Both the position numbers and the translations under genes were made by a program. Below, in pieces: positions 43,892 through 54,748 of a DNA stretch of 64,000 nucleotides. Each line of letters begins with the position of its first letter. The stretch's first letter is position 1. The notes beneath the pieces were generated by a model. It had not been told where the DNA came from. It saw nothing but the letters and a program-made list of their open reading frames with translations, and ran no database searches. Origin of the DNA: Linnemannia elongata (lineage: Eukaryota; Mortierellomycota; Mortierellomycetes; Mortierellales; Mortierellaceae); NCBI GenBank assembly GCA_036320915.1, contig JAXBDG010000002.1:310001-374000 (forward strand). Reading direction: 5' to 3'.

Positions 43892-46092
43892 TTTCATTTT
43901 ATCTGTGCCCATCAACTCTCTCTATTTCTTCGCTTTCTTCCTTCACTAGAATGATTTTTTTTTCATTCCTTGCAACACCCGGACAAATAGCACAACATAG
44001 CCGCCACAACAACAAACAAACCTTAAGCATTCCTTGCATTCCAAGCCAAACTAACAGATGAAAGCATAACCGGCTCCCTTCTCTCCATCCCCAAAATCCA
44101 AATTCCAGCAGCACATAGAAAACAATCGCCTTTAACACCCTTCATCTTGGTGGTCAAATATTAATAACCTGATTAGTGGAAAACTTTAACAAAAAGGGGG
44201 GGGGGGGGTTTTGGCGAAGACGGCGCTCCTGTTCTTTGTCAAGAACAATAAAAATAAAGTCAACCACGTGAATATAAGTGAAGTGAAGGAGACAATTAAA
44301 CCTGTCAACTGCCTTTTCTTGCTTTCTTGAAGCTAAGAAAAGTTATAATCATTCGCCCGCCTCCACACTGTAACCACAATGGAAAATCAGAAAAAGCATG
44401 GGCAAAAGGGGGGGGGTAAGACGTTGTATTCTCGGGGGGGGGGGGGGGGGGTGTTGGTTCCACGAGGATGTAATTAAGAACAGAAGGGGGGAGAATGAAC
44501 ACAACACGTTGTTGTTCTACTCGTTACGTGCATTGTACCATGACGAATGCAATCAAATAAACAAACACAAGGGGGTAGGGAGGGAAACAATGATAGGTGC
44601 AAGGGACCTTTTATCGTCGTTCGGATGTTTATGTCTTGAAAAGAAACATAGACCTGGGAAGAGGAAAGGATGGGAAGGGAAGGGAAGGGAAGAAGGGAGG
44701 GACAGATGATGCAATTTGCGCAAAATAACAAAGTGCACTTCCAAACAACAACAAACATGCAAATAATTCACAACAACAACCAGTCAATAGTAAAGGAAAG
44801 CAAGAAAAGACAGGAGGTAGACATGGCGTATGACATGGAGCAACGTTGTTCAGCTGAGTGGTAAAAAGGTGGGGTATTATGTCGCACCAATGGGTACCAG
44901 AATGGGTACAGAACGTACAGATGTAATGATATGGTGTCATGTTATGAGTGAGAATAGATGGGAATGAGATACATACCCAGTTGCATGAAGGTCTAAATTG
45001 TAGCCCAGCGGAGCGGGGCGAGGATTCTGAGAAAAGTCAAAGAAGGCAAGAGGGATATACCAATGGCTGTAGTGAAAGAGGGGCGGAGAGAGTGAGAGAC
45101 AGAACTTGTTCACCGTACATCAACCCTAAAGTCTGTTTTGAGAAGTACTCTTTCTCTGGTACCCTATCCTTTCATTGTGGAAATGGGACCTAGTTCGAAT
45201 GGTGGTGATGATAGGGACGAGTAGGGACAGGACAATAAAGGACTAGCACATGAAAAGGGAAAGTGAAAGAAGGACAGTAATTGAGAGAAAAAGAAAAGAA
45301 AAAGAGAGCAATAAAAAAAGGGACGGGAAGGGATTAGGGTCAAGGGAGGGAGATGTGAACAAAAAGAGAGCATTGACGACGGCAACTGAAGACGACAAAA
45401 CGAGCGAACGAATCCAAACACGATGCTTGCAATGGGCACTTGCACTGTTAATGGTGAAGGGGGGATGGTTGTGGTGACATCCACATCCACTTGATTTACC
45501 AGTTATAGATATGTGTGTCAGTCTCAGTCTCAGACTCGCTCCATGAAGAGGACAACTGTTCCACTTCGTGTCTCTACTTTCTTTTCTTCTCCTTTTCCCT
45601 CTCTCTTTTTCCTCTTCTTCTTTCTTTCTCTTCGTTACCCCTGAACGACCTTGTTCGTCTCATTCTTTCACTTTGCTTTTTTGTATTTTTGCCATTCATT
45701 CACGTTTACTTGCATTCATTCACTTCCTGTTCTCCTCTCTCATCATCAACTGCTGCCCCTTCTCTCATTCATATACACTTCCCTTCACTCCTTCGCTCCT
45801 TCACACTCATACTCTCGGTTATGATCCTTAGTCCCATTTCTATCCATTTCAACGCCCGTTCTCCTCTCCGCCGCTAATTTTTATCCGCCACTATATATTA
45901 TCCTCGACTCAACCATTCCTTTTTCCTTCTCGTCGACCCTCTCTCCTCACTACTTCCTCCTCTCACCATTCTAATTTTCGATAAAAGCGACACACAAATA
46001 AGAAACACGGCAACACACTCTCTCACTCTCTCCCTCTCTCTCCGTGTCTACAATCCAACCCCTACCACCACATAACTCAATAACCACAAAGA
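43591..46092. other. Gene-poor homopolymer-rich stretch
   Basis: About 2.5 kb without a supported gene. It has a 45-bp T run (43846-43890), G runs near 44198-44208 and 44435-44450, and (GGGAA)n-like repeats near 44670-44690. A long pyrimidine-rich block (45560-46050) leads up to the second monooxygenase. The open frames here are short and low-complexity. Confidence 0.5.
43846..43890. repeat. 45-bp poly(T) run
   Basis: An uninterrupted T run, read directly. On the minus strand it is a poly(A) run and could be the tail of an old retroposed sequence, but no element body is recognisable. Confidence 0.85.
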
Positions 46093-49000
46093 ATGGCACC
46101 GGCGCAGTTCAAGGTGATTATCGCAGGTGGCGGTATTGCAGGTCTCTCCTTAGGAGTAATGCTCGAACGAGCCGGGATCGACTATCTTATCCTCGAAGCA
46201 GCAGGCGAAATTCGACCGCTTGGGGCAGTCGTCTACCTGGGAGCTCCTGTTTTGCGAGCGTTTGAGCAATTGGGTTTGCTGGAAGACTTGATCCGACACT
46301 CAAACTTTATGACAGGTGTCACTCTCATGGACCACAAACTCAACAAGATTTGTCGTATCAACGTCGACTATGCCAAAGAAAGGTAATTTTTTTCAGAGAC
46401 AACTAAACGGTCGTTTAGCTTTATTGAGACGGTGGTAAGAAAAAGGGGTTTGACGTTATGGGAAAAACTAGTAGGAAAGCGTGGAAGGGAGGGAAAGAAA
46501 AGAAGAAAGGGTTGAGAACGACCAGTGGGAAAATGAACAAGAAACCACAAGTGTTTAGAATGTCTGTGTTTGTGGGAATAAGTGGCCTGAGAGGGATGGA
46601 GGACAGGAGTAAGAAAAAACGACCGAGGGAGAGAAAAGGTGACAAGATCAACAAAAGAAAAAAATTAGTGAGCGCGCGCAGTAACGCAACAACAATCAAA
46701 ATGTTTGTTTGTGTTTGTTTGTGCTCGCTTCCACACACCCATTGGTAGACAATGAGAAAGGTCCAAGTACCATTGGGATAGAAGGGAGGGAGGGCTTTCG
46801 CAAAAAAAAAAATTAGGGACCTGACCAAAACCAAACAATTATTGAGCAAGAAGGAGAGCAGGGCTACTCTTTCCAACATTCATTCATTTTATTCATTCAC
46901 ACCTTTCCATCCTTACACCCTCGCTTTTTCATCTATCTATTTCGCACCACCCCCTCATATATCATACATGCACAGATGTACCTTTGGTGTTACTGCATCT
47001 ATTTTTCCTCTTCACCAGACGGAGTCTTTAGCCCTGCGCATTACCCACTCCACTCTTCTTTCCCCACTTGACATGTACATCCTTTCCTTGTTTTTCCTTT
47101 CAATTGGCCTGTTACAACAAGGGAAATGGCGGACAAGGGGGTATTGAGTTGTTTTTTGAACGGGGGATACGTACCCTTTTGAAGGGTGCGTGTACGATTG
47201 GTTTTTTTTTTTTTTTTTTTTTTTTGGTCGTATTTTGACTGGGCTCATTCATGCAGACTGACGATTGAAAGCGACAATAATGGACAATTGAGGATCGAAG
47301 CGGCAGCACAATGGTCCGTCGATTGACGGAGGAGGAATGGTGATACAAAACCATGAGATACACAAACGGGTCTAATCGAACGGTCAAATGAATGGTTGGT
47401 CGAATTGGTCCATGGGCATAATTGCTATTGCATGCACTCCACTCCTCCTCCACATCCACATTACCTATCCATCATCCCATGGGACAAAGTATTTTTTTCT
47501 CTCCTCGAATCTATCTATCTTGCATGGTCCATATTTGTTTTTCCTGTTGATGGAAAATGAGACTGCATCGTTGGTATTGGCGTTGGCTTGTAAGCTGTGC
47601 ATATTTGCACCTCTGTTTTCTGACTCTCTCGCTTCTTCTAACTCCTAACTTTGTGCATACACACTCATTGGAGAAACCAAGAAGCAGGCAGTGATGAACT
47701 CAAAACGCAAACAACAGAAGGGCGAGAAGGAAAAACAACAAAACGCCGATGTGTGTGGGGCTGTATTGTTTTGGAATTGTACGAGAAAGTACAACACCCG
47801 ACCCGCCAGTTACCCCTCGAATAGTTTTTGTCGACATTTATGTCGACAAATCTTTTCCATCGAAAGGATAGGCAAACAGAAAAGATGGTTGGAACTCATC
47901 TCTCAGACATTTTAACCCGTCTTTGTTTCTTTTTCGGTGTCGAATGATACATTTGTATGTGCTACTAGGTACGGCTATGATACCTTGACGATATTCCGTC
48001 CAAAGCTCTACAACGTCCTGCTGTCCCGCATCCCAGCCTACAAAATCCTCTTTGCTAAACGGGTCGCCTCGACAGTACAGAGTAGCGAAGGGATCAAAGT
48101 CCAGTGTGAGGACGGGTCGACTTACAATGGTGATATCCTAGTCGCGGCCGATGGTGGAGCATCGCCAATTCGGAAAGCCATGTATACCGAGATCAAGAAG
48201 CGGACAAAGAAGGGGTTTCATCCTCAGGACTATGCGTTGCCGAAGCTGGATCAGAGATGTATTGTGGGGGTTACTGAGCCGCTCTCGGTGAAGCAATATC
48301 CTGTCCTCGCGGGTAAAGAGTGCGAACTCATCCTCGTCATGCCCCGCGACACCAACTGCATGGTAAGGAGCCTTTGTAATGCTCGTTAATTTCGATCTTT
48401 GTTGTTAAAGCCAACGCTAACCGTCTTCATGTGCGTGGAACGATTAGATGTGGTGGATTCCAATGGAAGGAAGGAGGTTTGGATGGGGCATCACATCACC
48501 CATGCCGTCAGCAGCCCACCCGAGCAAAACTAAGAAGAAAGAGGATTCGAAATCAACTGTACAGAACCATCTTCGAGAAACAACAACAAACACCACCTCA
48601 TCATCGTCCTTTGAAATACCCCATTCACCATCATCGACACATGGAGGCGCAAGCGCGGGTCATCGTCAGTTCTCGAGTCTTTCGGGAACTTCTTACAGCC
48701 CACCTTCGTCCAACTCTTCGTCATCAATTCACGGAGGATATAGCAGCAACATCCAGACATACAACAATGGAGGGAGCGACAACGGCGTATCGTCCGGCTC
48801 CAACATCACCACCGCCGCTGGCACCAACAACAATCATAACCTCAAAAAGCGCCAATCCTTCGGCCGCCTATCCAAAATTTCCACCTCTTCCAGCTCCAAC
48901 GGCTCACAAACTGATTTCCAAAAGTACCCACCTGTCTTGGTATCCGCCAACAGCAACTTCCTGACTCCACCGCTGGAACTAAAGGATCTTCCGAATGACA

Positions 49001-49198
49001 GGACATGGTCGAGTTTGGATGCCCAATATGGGATTGATGAGGCAATCCGGGAACAGGCTAGTCCATTTGGAGGGACGTTTGGGGATATTATTGACTTGAC
49101 TTCAAGAAAGATGGTGACCATGTGTGTTGTCGAAGAGAAGTTTTATCATACCTGGCATTTTGGCCGGACCATCCTCATTGGTGATTGTAAGTTTTTGC

Positions 49199-49229
<31 letters not shown>

Positions 49230-50351
49230 GTGATGATGATTGAATACAAAGTTATTGTGTAAAGCAATTTCCTAACTCTTGGCGCGTTCCTTTCTTTTCC
49301 CAACTTGCTCCATGCCGCAATCATTTTGCTAATTAGCTTGCCACAAGGTACCTGTTTTATGAGTTGATTTTTCAGATACCAGATTTTTAGCTTTCTACAT
49401 CTATCCTAACGGAAAATAATCGACATTATTAATCGTTCCCTTCAACTCCCCTTCCCTCACAACAAACAGCTCTTACCATCGTCAGGTCACGCTACGACAC
49501 AGGCAGTCCTGGACTCCATCAGTCTCGCCTCGCTACTCTACGACCTCCCCTCAAACTCTGCAGCCGACATCGAGGCCCTCTTCCGGATCCAGTTCGAGCG
49601 TCGTGGTCCCGCAGCCAAAGCTGCCGTTACGGCCTCTCAGCAACAAGAACAACTCCTCTTCAACCGAGTACGTTCCTTTTCTTTTCTTTTCTCTTTTTAC
49701 CGTTTCACTAGATGCCACTATTGTTTACCTGTCATATACTCATCTCTCATTTATTTTTGACTTCATTTCTTACCTTCAACTGTTCCGTACTAGAAACTAT
49801 CAGGAAAATTCATGCGTAAAATGGCCTCAAATTTTGTCTCTGACAAAATCAAGATAAAGCTCGGCGACAGACTCTTTGACGCCCGACCGGTACTCCCCTT
49901 CCTAACCCAAGTCCCCACTCGCGGCCATGTAAAGAACACCGACAAGACAGACGTTCCTTTAACTCAAGACAAGCGATTCGAACTCGCTCGTCGCAAATCC
50001 ATCTCTTCGGGTTACCTCTCCTCAGGCACTGGAGGCGGCGGCTCTAGTTCGCGACGCGGGTCATTTGACTATGGCAGTAGTGATAGAGACCGCAGGGACA
50101 TGCAGGCGCTAGGGAACGGAAGGAGTTTAGACATGACGTTCGAGACACCCAGCTACCCATACTCAACATCAATGCCGTCAGTGGTCCTGCCGGGCGGGAC
50201 TATGTTGCCGAGTATGCCCATGACCCGACCCATGTCGTCCATGATGGATGTCGAGGGAACCCTGATCCCCATGCTCTCTCGCCCACCTGAGAAACATCCC
50301 TACAAACACCAGCAGGAGAAGAATCCTGGCCATTGGAACCTTTACCAATAG
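46093..50351 (+). CDS. FAD-dependent monooxygenase, paralogue 2, with microexon and long intron
   Basis: Six exons (46093-46382, 47969-48362, 48448-49186, 49337-49347, 49470-49667, 49794-50351) join in phase to give 729 residues. FAD motifs are VIIAGGGIAGLSLGVMLERA (residues 8-27), an LILEA glutamate, the DG motif AADGGASPIRK, and the GD motif. The GD motif is assembled across three exons as ILIGD, then SCHK, then LLPSSGHATTQAVLD. Without the 11-nt exon at 49337-49347 the histidine-containing part of the motif is lost. It is a class A flavoprotein monooxygenase with unknown substrate. Compared with paralogue 1 it carries an insert of about 130 Ser/Asn/Gly-rich residues in the substrate domain (from about 48510). 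It also has a disordered C-terminal tail. The first intron is 1586 bp, far longer than any other here. Confidence 0.82.
46383..47968 (+). other. Unusually long first intron of monooxygenase 2
   Basis: The donor AG|GTAATT at 46382/46383 and acceptor CTACTAG at 47962-47968 join an AG|G arginine codon. This is the same position and phase as intron 1 of paralogue 1, which is 128 bp. The insert holds A/T homopolymers (T run about 47202-47225), purine-rich tracts and no supported gene. An inserted element is likely but no ends could be defined. Confidence 0.7.
49337..49347 (+). other. 11-nt microexon of monooxygenase 2
   Basis: The exon is flanked by AATTAG and GTACCTG. It contributes Ser-Cys-His-Lys to the GD motif between exons ending at 49186 and starting at 49470, and keeps phase on both sides. 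Confidence 0.75.
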
Positions 50352-50756
50352 AACTTTTTTTTTTTTGTATTTTTTTTTTTTCCTATAGAACTCTTTCTGT
50401 AGCATTTTTTCATGTCCTTTCATGTCTCTTCATGTCTTTTGATGACCCTTGTACACATCTCATATTCATACGCATAGAATAATAACATACATAATCGACA
50501 CATGCATTTTTCTTGTCTTTGAACCAGCGCATCTATGGTTGAAGAACTCAGTGAGAAAACTACATTTATTACGATGATGAGTGGGATAACAAGTGCTTTT
50601 TTTTTTGTAGAAAGTAGGTGCTATGGGGAAAAAAAATGATGGTACAGAAGGATGAACTGATAAATACGACAAGAAAGAACAGAATTGCACAAGAAGTAAA
50701 AAAAAGAGAGATGCAAGGACAATAACAACAACTAACAATGAACACAGAAAAGACTC
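50352..50756. other. Convergent 3' spacer
   Basis: T-rich and A-rich tails of two convergent genes (monooxygenase 2 and the Mbp1-type factor). No gene is seen. Confidence 0.5.
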
Positions 50757-53700
50757 TTAAAGGGCGACGGGGAGAGCGGAGGAGGCGGTAGATGCGAGCG
50801 AGACGACTGGAGATGCAGCTGGCGCTGCATCTGCAACAGGTGCGGCAGAATCACTACCACCCATACCGTTGGCGTTAACAGAACTATTGCCGCCAACGGC
50901 GGCAGCAGCGATCGATGCAATGCCATCCTGCTGCTTGACCTTGCTCATGAACCCAGCAACACGCGACAAGTCCAGACTAGCACCATCACTCTCCACAGCA
51001 AGTGTCAGCGGCACAAGCATCTCATCGACCTTCTCCAGTGGGATACTGCAGCAGATCGAAATCACTTTGCGGCACTGCAGCTCCTTATCCAAAGACTTGT
51101 CCTTAATCTCGACCAATTCGTTCGACAACTCCTTCGAGTGCTGCTCATATGCGTGGATACGAGCCTTCAATCGCAATATCTCTTCTTGCAACTCTGCCTC
51201 CTTTGTTGTTGTTGACGATGTCGTTGCTGTTACTGACGCTTCTTCTGCAGGCGATGTCGTTCCATTCGAACCATTATCCGTCTTCGTCTCCTTCTTCGCT
51301 GCCAATGATGCAGAGGAAGGGACCGCAAAATGAGTGTCCACATCAACATCATCTACCACAGATCCGTCCTTATGCCGCTCAAGACCCGCATACCCAGGAA
51401 GACTACGCGCCTTCTTGGCCTCCTCCTCCAACGCTTGCTCTAAATTCTTGATCTTGTGCTGAGCCTCTGTCAACTGCACCGACTGTGTCCGATACTGCTT
51501 GATGCTCCGCCGAGTCTCGGACAGCTCTGCAGTCGCCTGGCGAAGAAGCCCCAATGCTTCCTGGAGTTGTCCTTGTCGGGCCATAATTTCATGGGAGAAC
51601 TCTCCGTCCAGTTCATCCAGCATCTTTTGTACCACTATTGTAGGAAATTTTTGTTCCATAAGAGATCATAAAAAAGGGGTGTTGGTCAGTCCATAGGTCG
51701 GTCAAGTCAAGAGGTTCCAAAAATACAGTTCTCGCACATGCAAGTTCAACCGGTCGCATGACTACGAAACGAACGAAAAGCGCTCATACCATTCAAAATG
51801 TCGCCTCCACGTTTTTCATGTTTGTTCATCTTGTCCAAGTCATCCTTGGCGCTTTGTCCTGGTGCTGTTGGAGCGGCGCTACTACTGCTGGATGGGCGGG
51901 GCTGTGGTTGACGTGTTGACTAATAATAAATAGGATGTATCCAAAAGAAGATAGCAGTAGCCACTGCATAAGTATCCCTGTCTCAAAAAACGTGCTCTCA
52001 TAAAGTAAAAGACTTGGTTTGGCAAAACGACACTTTACCTGGATGTCATCGACCCCAAAATCATCGGCTTTCAGGCCGACCTTGTTCTCAATGTCCCGAT
52101 TAGCACCAACGTCCATCAGGACCTTGGCCAGATAGCGATCTCCAACACGAGCAGCAATCGTCAAGGCTGTATCACCATTTCGGTCCTGAACATCCACGAT
52201 TGACTCAAAATCTCCACCATGACGAGCAATCCACTCGAGCACGCACTCCATATAGTACCGTGAACTCTGTTCCCTGCCCCGGATCCCAGCCGTGATGGCA
52301 ATGTGGTGTAGCAGGGTCCTGTTCTTTCGATCGACCAAAGGGATGGCCTGGTGGAGCAGGCTCAGCAGGATTGGGAATGACTGCTTGTCAAAGTTGTTGG
52401 TCACCAGCACCGCGCGAATCAACGCCGATTCGCCATTGTAGTTCACTCGACGAATGTCGACCTGCTTTCGAACAAGGAGTTCCAGAACCGGTATCCGTGC
52501 CAAGGCTGCCGCCCAGTGCATTGCTGAGTGACCCTGATCGTCGATCACAAGGTTAATGTCGAGGTCAGGAGGGGAGACAGGGTCGGTGAGGAGATCTGGG
52601 ATAGGATCCTGATCGTCGTTCAAAAAGATGCTCATCAGGATGGTCCTGTACTTTTCCGCCCCCTCCAAAGGAGGCTCGTCATATACTGGTGCCATAGTAT
52701 GACCTGATCGGCGTCCCGAGTCATAATCTACTCCATACTCTGAATAAGGACCACTGCGGTGAGGTGGATGGTACGGTTGGTGATGTCCATAGCCGCCATG
52801 ATATGGATGATGAGATGAATGATGTTGGCCTGAGTGCTGACGATGATGGTGATGGTGGGAAGGAGGTGGTGGTGGTCCGTGGTTGTAATAGTTGTGAGAG
52901 CGACCGTCGTCATCAAACTCGTGTAGGGGAGGTGGTGAGTTGTTGGTTCTGAATCGTTTCCTGGGCGGTTGATCTGCAGGCCACTGTGGCGAAGACGGGA
53001 TCATTGGCGAAGGCGCGTTGAAGGATGGATGGAGAGGCGAGGGTGTCATGGACGGGGCGTGGTTGAAGGATCCTGCAGATCCTGGGGTCAATGCGGGACT
53101 GTTCCGGCTACGTTTGGCAGACGGACTAGCCTTGGGCGCGACTGCAGCGATGGGTTTGGGGCGCTCCTTAGCCTTGAGTGCTGCCTGGAACATCTCCTTG
53201 GACGGCGTGATCGCATCGTGTCCCTCGGGAATCTGGAAATCAAAAAGATCGCGGAGAAGTGGTTCGACCTTGTACTGCTTCGCTAGATCCTTACCGCGCT
53301 GGAACGGAACCCTAGTTATTTGGCGGGTTGGTGTTGTTTGAATTGTTCGATGGTCCAGAAAAGTTTCAGAAGAAAAGACAATGGGGAAGCACGAAAGTAT
53401 GAGGACGATAATAGAAGTAAGAAAAAAATTATACAATTCGCGGTGAGTACAAGTGAACTGATTCACATCAAAAGTTCATTCTTGTCCCGAGCTGCGGGGG
53501 AAACGGAGGTTGACAATCACGCCTTTTTTTCTTCTTTTTTTTTTTTTTTTTTGCGGGGTAAGGGTGATAGTCGCAACTGTCAACAAACTCTTGAAATGAT
53601 CATCCTTACCATGTTCCTTGGTACTTGCCATATCCACCCTGGACCTTCTCATGTGGACCCGTCAGAACTTCTCGCTCGAGGATTTTCGTCCGCTTGCCCT

Positions 53701-53854
53701 TATCGATCCCTGCGACCTTGAGGATTTGCGTAGCGTTCAAGAACGAGTCGTGTGTCCGGCGCATAACGGCGATTCCACGGCACATGAGCTCGTAGACGGG
53801 CACGCCCGAGTAAATCGCCGTGTAGATGTTGCTGTTGCCACTGTCGCCGCCCAT
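50757..53854 (-). CDS. MBP1: Mbp1-type APSES/ankyrin transcription factor (MBF subunit)
   Basis: Four exons (53854-53610, 53311-52039, 51919-51790, 51634-50757) join in phase to give 841 residues. The N-terminus (about 8-110) is the APSES/KilA-N DNA-binding domain: [40 protein letters not shown], and across the first intron [18 protein letters not shown] Pro/Ser/His-rich linker with a basic KRSRNSP patch follows, then ankyrin repeats (about 340-500; [39 protein letters not shown]). A coiled-coil C-terminus (from about 555; [20 protein letters not shown]) ends the protein. This is the architecture of Mbp1/Swi4/Res1/Res2, subunits of the MBF/SBF factors that switch on G1/S genes through MCB elements. 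Mbp1-like is favoured by the APSES sequence. It is preceded by a poly(dA:dT) tract near the start codon. Confidence 0.9.
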
Positions 53855-53867
53855 TGTTGTAAAATAA

Positions 53868-53905
<38 letters not shown>

Positions 53906-54748
53906 AGGCGTTCGGGCTTAGGCTGTTGTGTTGTTGTTTTGTTGTTTGTTGTTTGTTTGTTGTGCTTTTGGTTGGCGTGGATGGCGAGGGTCAACTGAAA
54001 ATGAAAAAGAGAGAGCGAGTGATTGTGGGAGAGATGGAGGGAGGGAGGGAGGGAGGGAGGGTTGATTGCCTTTCCAGAGTTTGTTAGACTTTGGAGTACA
54101 AGGCGAAGGGAGAGAGAGAGTGTGTGTGTGTTGATGAGAGATGACCGACTGTATGGATGCGTGAATGAAGTAGAGAGGAACAGATGGGACAGTGGAGGGG
54201 GAAGAGGGAGGGAAAGAGAGAGAGAGATAGTGAGAGAGAAAGTGAGAGAGAATGAGAGAGTGGAGAGGAAGAAGACAAAGGCGTCAATGAGGACGGACGT
54301 AAAAAAAGAGACCGTTGGGCGGCAGTCCACTCGGTCACTCTCGCCAAAGAGTGAAAGAGTGAAGTCACTCTCTCACTCTGTCTCTCTCTGTCTCTCGTTA
54401 ATGGCTAATAGTCCTCTCGTGTCCACCCCGCACAGCGAAGAAGAAAAAAAAATTGCGTCTGTCTTGCCTGATTAATTAAGGGCGACGCGATCGAGACACA
54501 CTGAGAACGAACACACGAAGAACACGCGGGCACGCTTTGCGCGTTCGCGATTTCATCTCTCTCTCTTTCTCTTCGCACACACACAAATCAAAACATGGGC
54601 TCGCATTCATCACACGGAATTGCGTGGATGGGTGGCTCTCATTTTTTTTTTGGTTTAAATGGCGTGGTAGTATGCAAACTATGGTACATCATATCGTACA
54701 GGTGTTAATTATAGAGACGGAGACAGGGGGGGATAAAGGGACACACAA
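53855..54748. promoter_or_regulatory. Upstream region of the Mbp1-type gene with poly(dA:dT) and GA repeats
   Basis: A 33-bp A run (53871-53903) lies 16 bp from the start codon of the minus-strand gene. Beyond it are (GGGA)n at about 54035-54060, GA-rich microsatellites at 54200-54260, and TC repeats near 54366-54392. Long poly(dA:dT) tracts are known to exclude nucleosomes in fungal promoters. No gene is supported in the rest. Confidence 0.5.

Noticed and set aside
46421..46879. 152-codon minus-strand frame inside the long intron
   Set aside because: A Leu/Phe/Pro-rich frame open only because of the purine-rich plus strand; no domain or homologous motif.
49470..49667. Direct joining of 49186 to the acceptor at 49485 to make a shorter GD motif (GDCHATTQAV)
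   Set aside because: It is in phase, but loses the usual spacing and the LPSSG segment. The microexon model gives a motif of normal length with good splice sites.
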